NCBI RefSeq assembly: GCF_002242685.1
Contig: NZ_NBIM01000001.1
Coordinates: 1,736,001 to 1,800,000, forward strand
Length of the DNA stretch: 64,000 nt
Reading direction: 5' to 3'
DNA from: Oceanimonas doudoroffii
Lineage (GTDB): Bacteria > Pseudomonadota > Gammaproteobacteria > Enterobacterales > Aeromonadaceae
In this document: piece by piece, positions 23,564-31,253 of the stretch
Layout of the letters: each line of letters opens with the position of its first letter
How positions within the stretch are numbered: the first letter of the stretch is position 1
Program-made: the position numbers and the translations under genes
Notes under the pieces: generated by a model
What the model saw: the letters and a program-made list of their open reading frames with translations, nothing else
Database searches by the model: none
Told to the model about the DNA's origin: nothing

Positions 23564-24921
23564 CCATGGCCCGCATTGTGGTGATCGACGATGAACCCGC
23601 CTTTCGCACCCTGAGTGCCCAGTGGCTGCGTTCGGAAGGCTACGAAGTCCATACCGGCGCCGATCTTGACGAGCTGCGTGCCCTGCTGGGACGGGTGGAT
23701 GCGGATTTGATCCTGCTGGATCTGTCCCTGCCGCCCCTGTTTGATCCGCACCACACCCTGGCCGCCCTGCCCGAATTCACCGACAGGCCGGTAATCATTC
23801 TCACCGGCCACGGCGAGCGCGAGCTGGCGCTTGAGGCCCTGCGCCAGGGCGCCTGGGATCTGCTGGCCAAACCCATGGATCCGGATCTGCTGGCGGTGGT
23901 GATTCGCCGTGCCATTACCAAGCACCAACTGGTGCGCGAACTCAACAGCCTGAAAACCCGCATGGGCCGGCAACATCCCATCAGCACCCTGATTGGCGCC
24001 TCCCCGGCGATGAACACCATTCGCGCCCTGGTCGGGCGCATTGCGCCCACCGACGTGCGGGTGCTGGTCACCGGGCCCTCGGGCACCGGCAAGGAAGTGA
24101 TCTCCCGCGCCATTCACGATCTCAGCACTCGAGCCGATGGCCCCTTTATATCGGTGCACTGCGGCGCCATTCCCGCCGAGCTGCTGGAAAGCGAGCTGTT
24201 CGGCCACACCAAGGGCGCCTTTACCGGTGCCGACCGCAACAAGGACGGCCTGCTCAAGCTGGCCGACGGCGGCACCCTGTTTCTGGATGAGATCGGCGAC
24301 ATGCCTCTGGCCATGCAGGTGAAATTGCTGAGAGTCTTGCAGGAAGGCAGCTTCTATCCGGTGGGTGGACGCACCCTGGAAACCATCAACGTGCGAGTGA
24401 TCTCCGCCACCAACGCCAGCCTGCCCGACCGGGTAGCCAGTGGCGAGTTTCGGGAAGACCTGTTTTACCGCATCAAGGGCGTGACCATTGAAACCCGCCC
24501 CCTGGATGAACGGCCGGAAGACATTCCGCTGCTGGTGAGCCATTTCCTGGAGCTGCAGGCTCAGGGCTGTGGCCAGCCCCCCCTGCACCCGGACTCGGCG
24601 GCCTTTCACTGGTTTATTCAGCGCCGCTGGCCGGGTAATGTGCGCGAGCTGAAGAGCACCCTCGACAGCGTGGCCGCCATCGCACAAGGGGGGATTATCA
24701 CCCTGGACGACATCGCCCTGCTCTATCCCGACGCCCGGGAGCAGGCGCCGGCCCGGCCCCAGCCTGCTGGAGACACCCTGGACGCCCAGGTGCGGGCACT
24801 GGAAATTGCCCTGATCACCGATGCCCTCACCCGCCACGACAACAACCGCACGCACGCCGCCCAGGCCCTGGGGCTATCGCGCCAGGGCCTGCTGAAAAAA
24901 ATAGAACGCTACGGATTGTAA
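23560..24921 (+). CDS. Sigma-54-dependent response regulator (NtrC family)
   Basis: A 453-residue activator. The receiver has the phospho-acceptor Asp near residue 54 (LILLDLSLPPL). The AAA+ domain shows Walker A GPSGTGKE (about 172), the sigma-54 contact loop GAFTGA (about 219), Walker B GGTLFLDEIGDM and RWPGNVREL. The C-terminal Fis-type helix-turn-helix ends NNRTHAAQALGLSRQGLLKK. All parts needed to open sigma-54 promoters are intact. It is coupled to the kinase. A good -24/-12 promoter is found only 130 bases before the kinase gene, pointing at the cio operon. Confidence 0.93.
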   Translation: MTMARIVVIDDEPAFRTLSAQWLRSEGYEVHTGADLDELRALLGRVDADLILLDLSLPPLFDPHHTLAALPEFTDRPVIILTGHGERELALEALRQGAWDLLAKPMDPDLLAVVIRRAITKHQLVRELNSLKTRMGRQHPISTLIGASPAMNTIRALVGRIAPTDVRVLVTGPSGTGKEVISRAIHDLSTRADGPFISVHCGAIPAELLESELFGHTKGAFTGADRNKDGLLKLADGGTLFLDEIGDMPLAMQVKLLRVLQEGSFYPVGGRTLETINVRVISATNASLPDRVASGEFREDLFYRIKGVTIETRPLDERPEDIPLLVSHFLELQAQGCGQPPLHPDSAAFHWFIQRRWPGNVRELKSTLDSVAAIAQGGIITLDDIALLYPDAREQAPARPQPAGDTLDAQVRALEIALITDALTRHDNNRTHAAQALGLSRQGLLKKIERYGL

Positions 24922-25306
24922 GCTGCATACCGCTCGCCCCCGGGTGCCATATGCCGGCAGAAAATTCGGCATATGCCCCCCATGTCCGGCATCGCAACGG
25001 GCAATCAATGGGTCGCAATCAGAAAAGCATTGCTGAAGACCCGGCTTAACAAACACAGATGAGAGATACATTCCTCTTACTCATCTGTCGAGTCTGATAA
25101 GTCACTTGATGATAACAACTTGTTAATAAAAAATGCATCAAAACAGACAGTGATGCAGATTCACTGCTGCCTAAATTGGACTTGTTGATACGGCCAATTA
25201 AAACCTGACCGACAATTCACCATTTAAAAAATGAATGCACCGTGGTCAGGGCATTAATAACAACCCTACGCCTTTTTAATCAAGCTGGGCAATTGAGGAA
25301 TGAGCA
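24922..25306. other. Intergenic region with two inverted repeats, 385 bp
   Basis: No coding ORF is convincing here. At 24948-24975 CATATGCCG and CGGCATATG form a perfect 9-bp hairpin (10-base loop), probably a 3-prime structure of the regulator transcript, though without a T run. At 25055-25088 ACAGATGAG and CTCATCTGT are 9-bp arms with a 16-base spacer. From about 25070 the DNA turns AT-rich and must hold the promoter of the Rieske oxygenase gene; a small AACAAC/TTGTT dyad occurs near 25110-25122. Confidence 0.6.
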
Positions 25307-26542
25307 ATGGAAAAAATCGCTGAGCTGTTACACCAATATCGTCAGGGTAAAGGATTGCCCGCTGCGTTCTACACCTCAAATGAAATATTTAAATTTGATG
25401 TTGAGCAAATATTCAAGAAAACCTGGATTTATGTTGGTGTGGTATCCGAATTCAAGAAAAAAGGCGAATTCAGGGTTGTGCAGGTTGATAATAACTCCAT
25501 CATACTGGTGCGGGATGAACAGGGAGATATTCGTGCCTTTCATAATTCCTGCCGCCATAGAGGCGCGCAAATCTGTGTTACCGAAAAAGGCAATGTACCC
25601 AAACTGGTGTGCCCCTATCACCAGTGGGTATATGGCCTGAACGGCGATCTGATTTATGCCGGGCGCATGGGAGAGTCGTTTTCCTGCAAAGGCAATGGCC
25701 TCAAGCCCGTCGCCATAGAGTCCATTGCCGGCCTGCTGTTTATCAACCTGTCGAAAGACCCTTCCTATGCCGATATTGAGAAGATGAAGACAGATCTGGC
25801 GCCCTATGTCGGCTTCTATCAACTCGACAGGCTCAAGGTTGCCAAGGAAATCGACATCATCGAAAAGGCCAACTGGAAGCTGGTGGTGGAAAATAACCGG
25901 GAGTGCTACCACTGCAATGCCAACCATCCGGAGCTGTTAAAAAGCTGGCCGCCTTTTGGTGCCGGTTTTGGCTGGCCGGACGACCCTCGGGAAGCCGCCG
26001 CCATTGCCAAAAAAATCGATGAGGCCTATGCAGTCAAACGCCCCTTGTGGGACAGCATGGGCATGACCCACGAGCCGCTGGATCTGACCGCGGATCGCTG
26101 GTACCGGGCCATGATGATGATTCTGGAAAACGGCGCCCTGTCGCAGACCATGAACGGCGAGCTGGCCTGTAAAAAGCTGCTGCCCGGATTCACTGAGCCG
26201 GACAACAGCGACCTGTCCATGTGGACCCATTTCAACTCCTGGCATCACTTTATGTGTGACCATGTGGTCACCACCATGGCCATTCCCATTTCAGAAAGCG
26301 AAACCCTGGTGCGCACCCGCTGGCTGGTGCATGAAGACGCTCAGGAAGGGGTCGACTATGACCTGGATAACCTGACCCATGTCTGGGTTCAGACCAATGA
26401 TCAGGACAGATGGCTGGCAGAAATCAACCACGCCGGCATTCGTTCCGACGCCTATCAGCCAGGACAGTATTCGGAAGAAACCGAAGGCCTGGTGATGAAC
26501 TTTATCGGCTGGTACATCAAGCAGTTGCAATCGGGTATCTGA
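25307..26542 (+). CDS. Rieske non-heme iron oxygenase, glycine-betaine monooxygenase (GbcA) type
   Basis: A 411-residue oxygenase alpha subunit. The Rieske cluster ligands are in CRHRGAQIC and CPYHQW (C-X-H, 17 residues, C-X2-H, about residues 85-108), and the mononuclear iron site is in NRECYHCNANHPEL (about 192-205). The sequence style is that of GbcA/Stc2/CntA enzymes that demethylate or cleave quaternary amines. Its expected ferredoxin reductase, at 32644, is broken. It is followed by a DddP-like gene and a BCCT transporter, so the substrate is probably an imported betaine; glycine betaine is the best guess. Confidence 0.8.
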   Translation: MEKIAELLHQYRQGKGLPAAFYTSNEIFKFDVEQIFKKTWIYVGVVSEFKKKGEFRVVQVDNNSIILVRDEQGDIRAFHNSCRHRGAQICVTEKGNVPKLVCPYHQWVYGLNGDLIYAGRMGESFSCKGNGLKPVAIESIAGLLFINLSKDPSYADIEKMKTDLAPYVGFYQLDRLKVAKEIDIIEKANWKLVVENNRECYHCNANHPELLKSWPPFGAGFGWPDDPREAAAIAKKIDEAYAVKRPLWDSMGMTHEPLDLTADRWYRAMMMILENGALSQTMNGELACKKLLPGFTEPDNSDLSMWTHFNSWHHFMCDHVVTTMAIPISESETLVRTRWLVHEDAQEGVDYDLDNLTHVWVQTNDQDRWLAEINHAGIRSDAYQPGQYSEETEGLVMNFIGWYIKQLQSGI

Positions 26543-26591
26543 CAAACCCGTTGTTCATCGACTCAATCGCATTCTTTCAGGCAGGTAAACC

Positions 26592-27842
26592 ATGTTCGAA
26601 ACCAAGCATACCTATCTTAATGACATCGCCAGGGAGCAACCACTGCGTAACCCGGTGACGGAAAAGGTGCACAAAGCGGCCCGGACCTATCGCCTGCAAC
26701 GGGTCAGGGAGCAGTTGCTCAAACATGACTGCGCCGCCGTGCTGCTCTATGACCCGGTCAATATTCGCTATGCCACCGATGCATCCAACATGCAGGTCTG
26801 GACCGCCCACAATGCTTCCCGCTATGCCATGGTGTTTGCCGATGGCCCGGTGATCATCTGGGAGTTCCACAATTGCGAACACCTGTGCGAACACCTGGAA
26901 ACCGTGGATGAAGTCCGCCTGGCCGTGAACTGGGCCTATTTCGGCGCCGGTCCTCGAGTCGCGGAAAAGGCAAAAGTGTGGGCCGCCGAGATAGCCGACC
27001 TGCTTCGCCAACATGGTGGCGGCAACATGCGCCTGGCGGTCGACAAGATGGAGCCAGAAGGCGTGCCCTGCCTCACCGCCCTGGGCGTTCAGCTTCAGCA
27101 GGGCCAGCCGCTGCTGGAGCAGGCCCGCTCCCTTAAATCGTCAGAAGAGCTTGAGCTGATGAAGTGGACCATCACCGTGTGCGAGCATGGCATGCAACGC
27201 ATGTTCGAGGAGCTGCGGCCGGGCATGACCGAGCAGGAGCTGTGGGCCCACCTGCACTTTGAGAACATTCGTCATGGCGGTGAGTGGATCGAAACCCGGC
27301 TGCTGGCTTCGGGGCCGCGCACCAACCCCTGGATGCAGGAATGCAGCAACCGTGTGATGAACGAGGGGGAAATCATCGCCTTCGATACCGACATGATTGG
27401 TCCTTATGGCTATTGTGCCGACATCTCCCGTGCCTGGACGGTGGGGCATGTTCGCCCCACAGACGAACAGCGTCGCCTCTACAGTGCTGCCTACCAGCAG
27501 ATACACCACAACATGGATATTCTGAAAGCCGGCATGAGCATCACGGAATTTGTCGACAAAAGCTGGCCCATTCCCGACGAGTTCTACAAGAACCGTTACT
27601 GCTGCATCGCCCATGGCATCGGCATGGCAGACGAATACCCGGCCATTGCCCACCCGGGAGACGATTGGGAAAAGTCGGGGTATGACGGTATTCTCGAAGA
27701 AAACATGACCATCTGCGTAGAAAGTTGCATTGCCGTGGAAGGCGGTCAGGAAGGCATCAAGCTGGAGCAGCAGGTCTTGATCACCAAAAATGGCTGTGTG
27801 CCGCTTTCCAACTACCCCTGGGAAGAAGACTGGCTTATCTGA
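26592..27842 (+). CDS. dddP: DddP-family M24 protein, probable DMSP lyase
   Basis: A 416-residue protein of the M24 peptidase fold. NIRYATDASNMQVW, FENIRHGGEWIETRLLASG and AFDTDMIGPYGYCADISR match DddP as I recall it rather than DoeA or creatinase. The six metal ligands fall at D265, D267, D277, H341, E377 and E392, with nearly the same spacing as in the characterised Ruegeria DddP, and the active-site Tyr and Asp flanking the His are also kept (Y336, D347). DddP cleaves dimethylsulfoniopropionate to DMS and acrylate. No acrylate-handling genes are nearby, so another betaine substrate is possible. Confidence 0.75.
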   Translation: MFETKHTYLNDIAREQPLRNPVTEKVHKAARTYRLQRVREQLLKHDCAAVLLYDPVNIRYATDASNMQVWTAHNASRYAMVFADGPVIIWEFHNCEHLCEHLETVDEVRLAVNWAYFGAGPRVAEKAKVWAAEIADLLRQHGGGNMRLAVDKMEPEGVPCLTALGVQLQQGQPLLEQARSLKSSEELELMKWTITVCEHGMQRMFEELRPGMTEQELWAHLHFENIRHGGEWIETRLLASGPRTNPWMQECSNRVMNEGEIIAFDTDMIGPYGYCADISRAWTVGHVRPTDEQRRLYSAAYQQIHHNMDILKAGMSITEFVDKSWPIPDEFYKNRYCCIAHGIGMADEYPAIAHPGDDWEKSGYDGILEENMTICVESCIAVEGGQEGIKLEQQVLITKNGCVPLSNYPWEEDWLI

Positions 27843-27845
27843 ATG

Positions 27846-27882
27846 AAAGGGCCGTGGCTGATATCAGCCACGGCCCTTTCTT
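27846..27882 (+). terminator. Terminator after the DddP-like gene
   Basis: A perfect 15-bp stem, AAAGGGCCGTGGCTG and its complement with an ATAT loop, starting 3 bases after the stop and followed by CTTC. Confidence 0.85.
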
Positions 27883-27954
27883 CACTCGCCCATTTCATCA
27901 TGATTTACCAGCAGGACGCCTATAGATTTACCACGATTCACCCAAGGAAGATTT

Positions 27955-27976
27955 GTTTTAATCATGAGATTAAAAC
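27955..27976. promoter_or_regulatory. Inverted repeat before the BCCT gene
   Basis: GTTTTAATC, spacer ATGA, GATTAAAAC: perfect 9-bp arms ending 5 bases before the AAGGAG ribosome binding site of the transporter. It could be an operator overlapping the promoter or a leader hairpin masking the ribosome binding site region. Confidence 0.5.
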
Positions 27977-27991
27977 GAACAAGGAGATGTC

Positions 27992-29620
27992 ATGCTTAAG
28001 GAAACCACAACAAACCGCAGCATAGGGCCGGAGGTAAATATTCCCACCTCTCGCCAAGGGTTTTATAAAGGCCTGAATCCGACCATTACCATCATCAGTA
28101 AAGTGATTATTGTAATGCTGGTATTGTTTGCCATTGTCATGCCCAGCAAGGCGGCATCGACCCTGGGATCAATCAATACGGCATTACTCGCCATGTTCAA
28201 CTCCTATTATATTATTTCGGTCAGCCTGTTTTTGATATTTTGCCTGGCCATGGCACTCAGCCCGTTCGGAAAACTACGGCTGGGACAGGAACATGAACGC
28301 CCCGAGTTTTCCAACTTTTCCTGGTTTGCCATGATGTTCGGTGCCGGCATGGGCATAGGGCTGATGTTCTATTCCATTGGCGAGCCCATGTATCACTTCG
28401 CCGGCAACCCGGATGTCATCAAGGGGATGGTCAGTGCCAAAACTGCCGATACGGTACCATCATCCATTCGATACTCGTTTTTACACTGGGGGCTGCATGC
28501 CTGGGGCATTTATGTGTCTATCGGCCTGGCCATGGCCTATTTCGCCTATCGGCAGCAACTGCCACTGACCGTTCGCTCTGCCCTGATCCCCTTGTTTGGT
28601 GATCGCCTGAATGGCTCCCTGGGCCATGCCATCGATATTATTGCCGTGGTGGCGACCGTGCTGGGCATTTCCACCACGGTGGGCACCGGCGTTCTGCAAT
28701 TGATCTCCGGCTTTGAAAGCGTCACCGGAGCGGCCTGGTTGCTGAACGGCGAAGGCAAGCCAACCGGCTCGGCCATGGTCTTCGCCCTGCTGCTGGTCAT
28801 GGGCCTGTCTACCCTGTCGGCCATGACCGGTGTCGGCAAGGGCGTTAAATGGCTCAGCAACGTTAATCTGGCACTGTCCTTTGTGCTGCTGACGGTGTTC
28901 GCCCTGTTCGGCTCCACTGCCTTTGCCTTTTCCACCTATGTCAGCAGCCTGGCCGATTACCTGATCGCATTGCCGGCCATGAGCTTTACCGTGTGGGATC
29001 AGGCATCGGAACTGGGTCAGTGGCAAGGCGGCTGGACCATCTATTACTGGGCATGGTGGATAGCCTTTGCGCCTTTTGTCGGCCTGTTTCTGGCGCGTAT
29101 TTCCCGCGGGCGCACCATCAGGGAATTTATTATCGGCGCCATGATAATCCCCACCCTGATGTGCTGCCTGTGGTTTGCCCTGCTGGGAGGCACCGCCCTG
29201 GATCTGGAGCTGAACGGCGGTGCCAATGGCAGCATAGTGGGCTCCGTTATCGAATCCCAGATGTTCGTCACCCTGCAGCAAATGCTGCCGGCCAATGCCG
29301 CCCTGGGCATGTCGCTGATGGTGATCCTGTTGATCCTGACCTACCTGGTTACCTCGGCAGACTCCGGCGTGCTGGTACTGAATACCATTATGGCGGGGGG
29401 GAACGATCAACCCGGTGCCAGCCATCGCGTGGTCTGGGGAACCATACTCACCCTGGTGGTGGGCTCCCTGATGTTTGCCGGTGGCCTGGAGGCCATTCAA
29501 AAGGCCATGGTTATCGGTGCCCTGCCCTTCTCGGTGATCATGATCCTGATGTGTGCCGGCACCCTTAAATCCGCGTTGAGCAAACAACAAACCGCCAACG
29601 CCGAGAATAACGCGGCCTGA
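27992..29620 (+). CDS. BCCT-family betaine/carnitine/choline (DMSP) transporter
   Basis: A 542-residue, 12-helix inner-membrane transporter. The glycine-rich GAGMGIGLMFYSIGEP and the signature region WAWWIAFAPFVGLFLARISR define the family. BCCT proteins import trimethylammonium compounds, and DddT members import DMSP. It lies between the DddP-like gene and RidA in the same direction, after a terminator, so it may be separately controlled. AAGGAG precedes the ATG by 5 bases. The N-terminal tail is short and the C-terminal tail lacks a long osmosensing domain, pointing to nutrient uptake rather than osmoprotection. Confidence 0.88.
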   Translation: MLKETTTNRSIGPEVNIPTSRQGFYKGLNPTITIISKVIIVMLVLFAIVMPSKAASTLGSINTALLAMFNSYYIISVSLFLIFCLAMALSPFGKLRLGQEHERPEFSNFSWFAMMFGAGMGIGLMFYSIGEPMYHFAGNPDVIKGMVSAKTADTVPSSIRYSFLHWGLHAWGIYVSIGLAMAYFAYRQQLPLTVRSALIPLFGDRLNGSLGHAIDIIAVVATVLGISTTVGTGVLQLISGFESVTGAAWLLNGEGKPTGSAMVFALLLVMGLSTLSAMTGVGKGVKWLSNVNLALSFVLLTVFALFGSTAFAFSTYVSSLADYLIALPAMSFTVWDQASELGQWQGGWTIYYWAWWIAFAPFVGLFLARISRGRTIREFIIGAMIIPTLMCCLWFALLGGTALDLELNGGANGSIVGSVIESQMFVTLQQMLPANAALGMSLMVILLILTYLVTSADSGVLVLNTIMAGGNDQPGASHRVVWGTILTLVVGSLMFAGGLEAIQKAMVIGALPFSVIMILMCAGTLKSALSKQQTANAENNAA

Positions 29621-29687
29621 GCCGGGCGGGATGATTCCCGCCCTCCTTACACCGATACATCAGCAAACCAATGCTATTGGAGCACTC

Positions 29688-30047
29688 ATGACGACAATTC
29701 AGCGAAAAGAAACCAGCCCACGAATGAGCCAGGCCATCGCCGTTAATGGCTTCGTTTTTCTATCCGGCCAGGTGGCCGATCACCTGCAGGGCAATATTCA
29801 GCAGCAGACCACCGAGGTACTGGCAAAGATTGAGAAATGGCTGGCCGAATCCGGCTCTGACAAGTCCCGGTTAATCAGCGTGAATATCTGGCTGAGCGAT
29901 ATCGAACACTTCAATGCGATGAACGAGGTCTATGAAGCCTGGCTCGGCAATAGCAACCAACCCACTCGGGCCTGCGTGCAGTCGGCGCTGGCCGACCCCA
30001 GCTACCTGATTGAAGCACAGGCGGTAGCCCTGAGCCTGAGTGCATAA
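29688..30047 (+). CDS. RidA (YjgF/YER057c/UK114) family protein
   Basis: A 119-residue cytoplasmic protein. FVFLSGQVADHL near residue 28 and RACVQSALADPSYLIEAQAV at the end, with the conserved arginine, are the family hallmarks. RidA proteins hydrolyse reactive imine/enamine intermediates, which amine oxidation in this cluster could generate. The ATG at 29688 has GGAG 7 bases upstream. A terminator follows the stop. Confidence 0.85.
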   Translation: MTTIQRKETSPRMSQAIAVNGFVFLSGQVADHLQGNIQQQTTEVLAKIEKWLAESGSDKSRLISVNIWLSDIEHFNAMNEVYEAWLGNSNQPTRACVQSALADPSYLIEAQAVALSLSA

Positions 30048-30055
30048 TCAATATT

Positions 30056-30084
30056 GCCCACAGTATTCACTGTGGGCTTGTTGT
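30056..30084. terminator. Bidirectional terminator between ridA-like and lysR genes
   Basis: GCCCACAG and CTGTGGGC (8-bp stem, 6-base loop) followed by TTGTTGT, between convergent genes. Confidence 0.7.
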
Positions 30085-30087
30085 GGC

Positions 30088-31032
30088 CTATTCGCTGCCA
30101 TGATTAACCATGGCATCCAGCCGGGCGGTATCGGCTTCGGCGTCTTGCAACAACCAGTCACGAAAAACACAAGCCGAGGTCGACAGGGGTTTTGCCGAGC
30201 TGTAAACCAGGTAATCGGCCCTGCCGGTTTCCACATAATCATCGCCGACAATACGGATAAATCGGTTTTCCAGCATCTCCCTGAGCATAAATTCCCACCC
30301 CAGGGTGATCCCCATTCCCTGCAGCGCCGCATTCATGGCCAAGGGAACCTGATTGAAAACAAGGGCATGACCGGGCACCTGATAGTGAATACCAAAATGA
30401 CGAAACCAGTCGCCCCAATTAACCCAGCGCCACTTCAACGGATCCAGATGCACAATGCGGTTATTCAGCAGGTCTTCGGGCCTGTTGATGTCGGTCAGTG
30501 GCAGATCATGGGCACAAACGGGATAAATACGTTCCCGAAAAAGGTAATGCCCGGTCAGGTTTGACTGCCACTGCTCGTAACCGTAGAGAATGCCCATATC
30601 CGACTTTCTGCAAAGATCTTCGGTGATTTCATCGGTGGCGTAGATATTGATATTAATATCCGGAAATTCCATATTAAAACGGGCAATGCGAGGAAACAGC
30701 CAGTAATGTGCCACCGCCACCGTTGAAACAATAGTAACGTTTTTGCTGTAAACATGGGATCGTATGCGGTTGCAACTGTCGGCCAATTGCCCCAGCATTG
30801 TTTTAACCTCGGCAAACAGCTCAAGGCCATCATCCGTCAGCATTACCTGCCGGCGCTCTCGATAAAACAGCTCGGCCCCCAGATATTCCTCCAGTAACTT
30901 TATCTGCTTGCTGACCGCACTCTGAGTCACGCACAACTCGTCGGCGGCACGAGTAAAACTGGCGTGCCTGGCGGCGGCTTCAAAAAAGGTCAGGGTTTGC
31001 AGTGGCGGCAATTGTTTAAACAAGGGCTTCAT
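30088..31032 (-). CDS. LysR-family regulator (GcvA-like)
   Basis: A 314-residue activator with the winged helix-turn-helix HASFTRAADELCVTQSAVSKQI at about residues 22-43 and a LysR effector domain. The start MKPLFKQLPPLQTL at 31032 has GGAAG 7 bases upstream; an in-frame extension to 31077 lacks a site. It is divergent from the FAD oxidoreductase gene, with two palindromes in the spacer, and is the only regulator in the betaine/DMSP-type cluster, so it is the likely controller. Confidence 0.88.
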   Translation of the reverse strand: MKPLFKQLPPLQTLTFFEAAARHASFTRAADELCVTQSAVSKQIKLLEEYLGAELFYRERRQVMLTDDGLELFAEVKTMLGQLADSCNRIRSHVYSKNVTIVSTVAVAHYWLFPRIARFNMEFPDININIYATDEITEDLCRKSDMGILYGYEQWQSNLTGHYLFRERIYPVCAHDLPLTDINRPEDLLNNRIVHLDPLKWRWVNWGDWFRHFGIHYQVPGHALVFNQVPLAMNAALQGMGITLGWEFMLREMLENRFIRIVGDDYVETGRADYLVYSSAKPLSTSACVFRDWLLQDAEADTARLDAMVNHGSE

Positions 31033-31051
31033 GATGGTACTTCCATATACT

Positions 31052-31065
31052 GGGAATGCATTCCC
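31052..31065. promoter_or_regulatory. Perfect 14-bp palindrome near the lysR start
   Basis: GGGAATGCATTCCC lies 20 bases upstream of the LysR ATG, a usual place for autoregulation. Confidence 0.5.
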
Positions 31066-31086
31066 TTCACGACACAATCACATTTC

Positions 31087-31111
31087 GGCCTGCTCACACA
31101 AGGAGCAGGCC
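31087..31111. other. Inverted repeat in the lysR-FAD gene spacer
   Basis: GGCCTGCTC, 7-base loop, GAGCAGGCC: perfect 9-bp arms. It may be a leader hairpin of the lysR transcript or an old terminator. Confidence 0.45.
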
Positions 31112-31157
31112 TGCTGGCTTCTCTGTTCGTTTCTTATTTTATAACGCACTTCGGCTT

Positions 31158-31178
31158 TAGATTCCTGACAGGAATCTA
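31158..31178. promoter_or_regulatory. Perfect 10-bp-arm palindrome before the FAD oxidoreductase gene
   Basis: Arms TAGATTCCTG and CAGGAATCTA are separated by a single A. It lies about 75 bases upstream of the oxidoreductase start, in an AT-rich promoter region, fitting a regulator operator. Confidence 0.55.
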
Positions 31179-31253
31179 TCGGTGCTTATTTGTCGATTGT
31201 AAAGTTTTTATCAAAATTTAGTATCAGCTACATAACATATTGGGAGCCAGACC

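Noticed and set aside
26592..27842. Reading the M24 protein as ectoine hydrolase (DoeA) or creatinase
   Set aside because: The segments around GGEWIETRLLASG and the ligand and Tyr/Asp positions fit DddP better; no ectoine genes are nearby. Some doubt on substrate remains and is stated.
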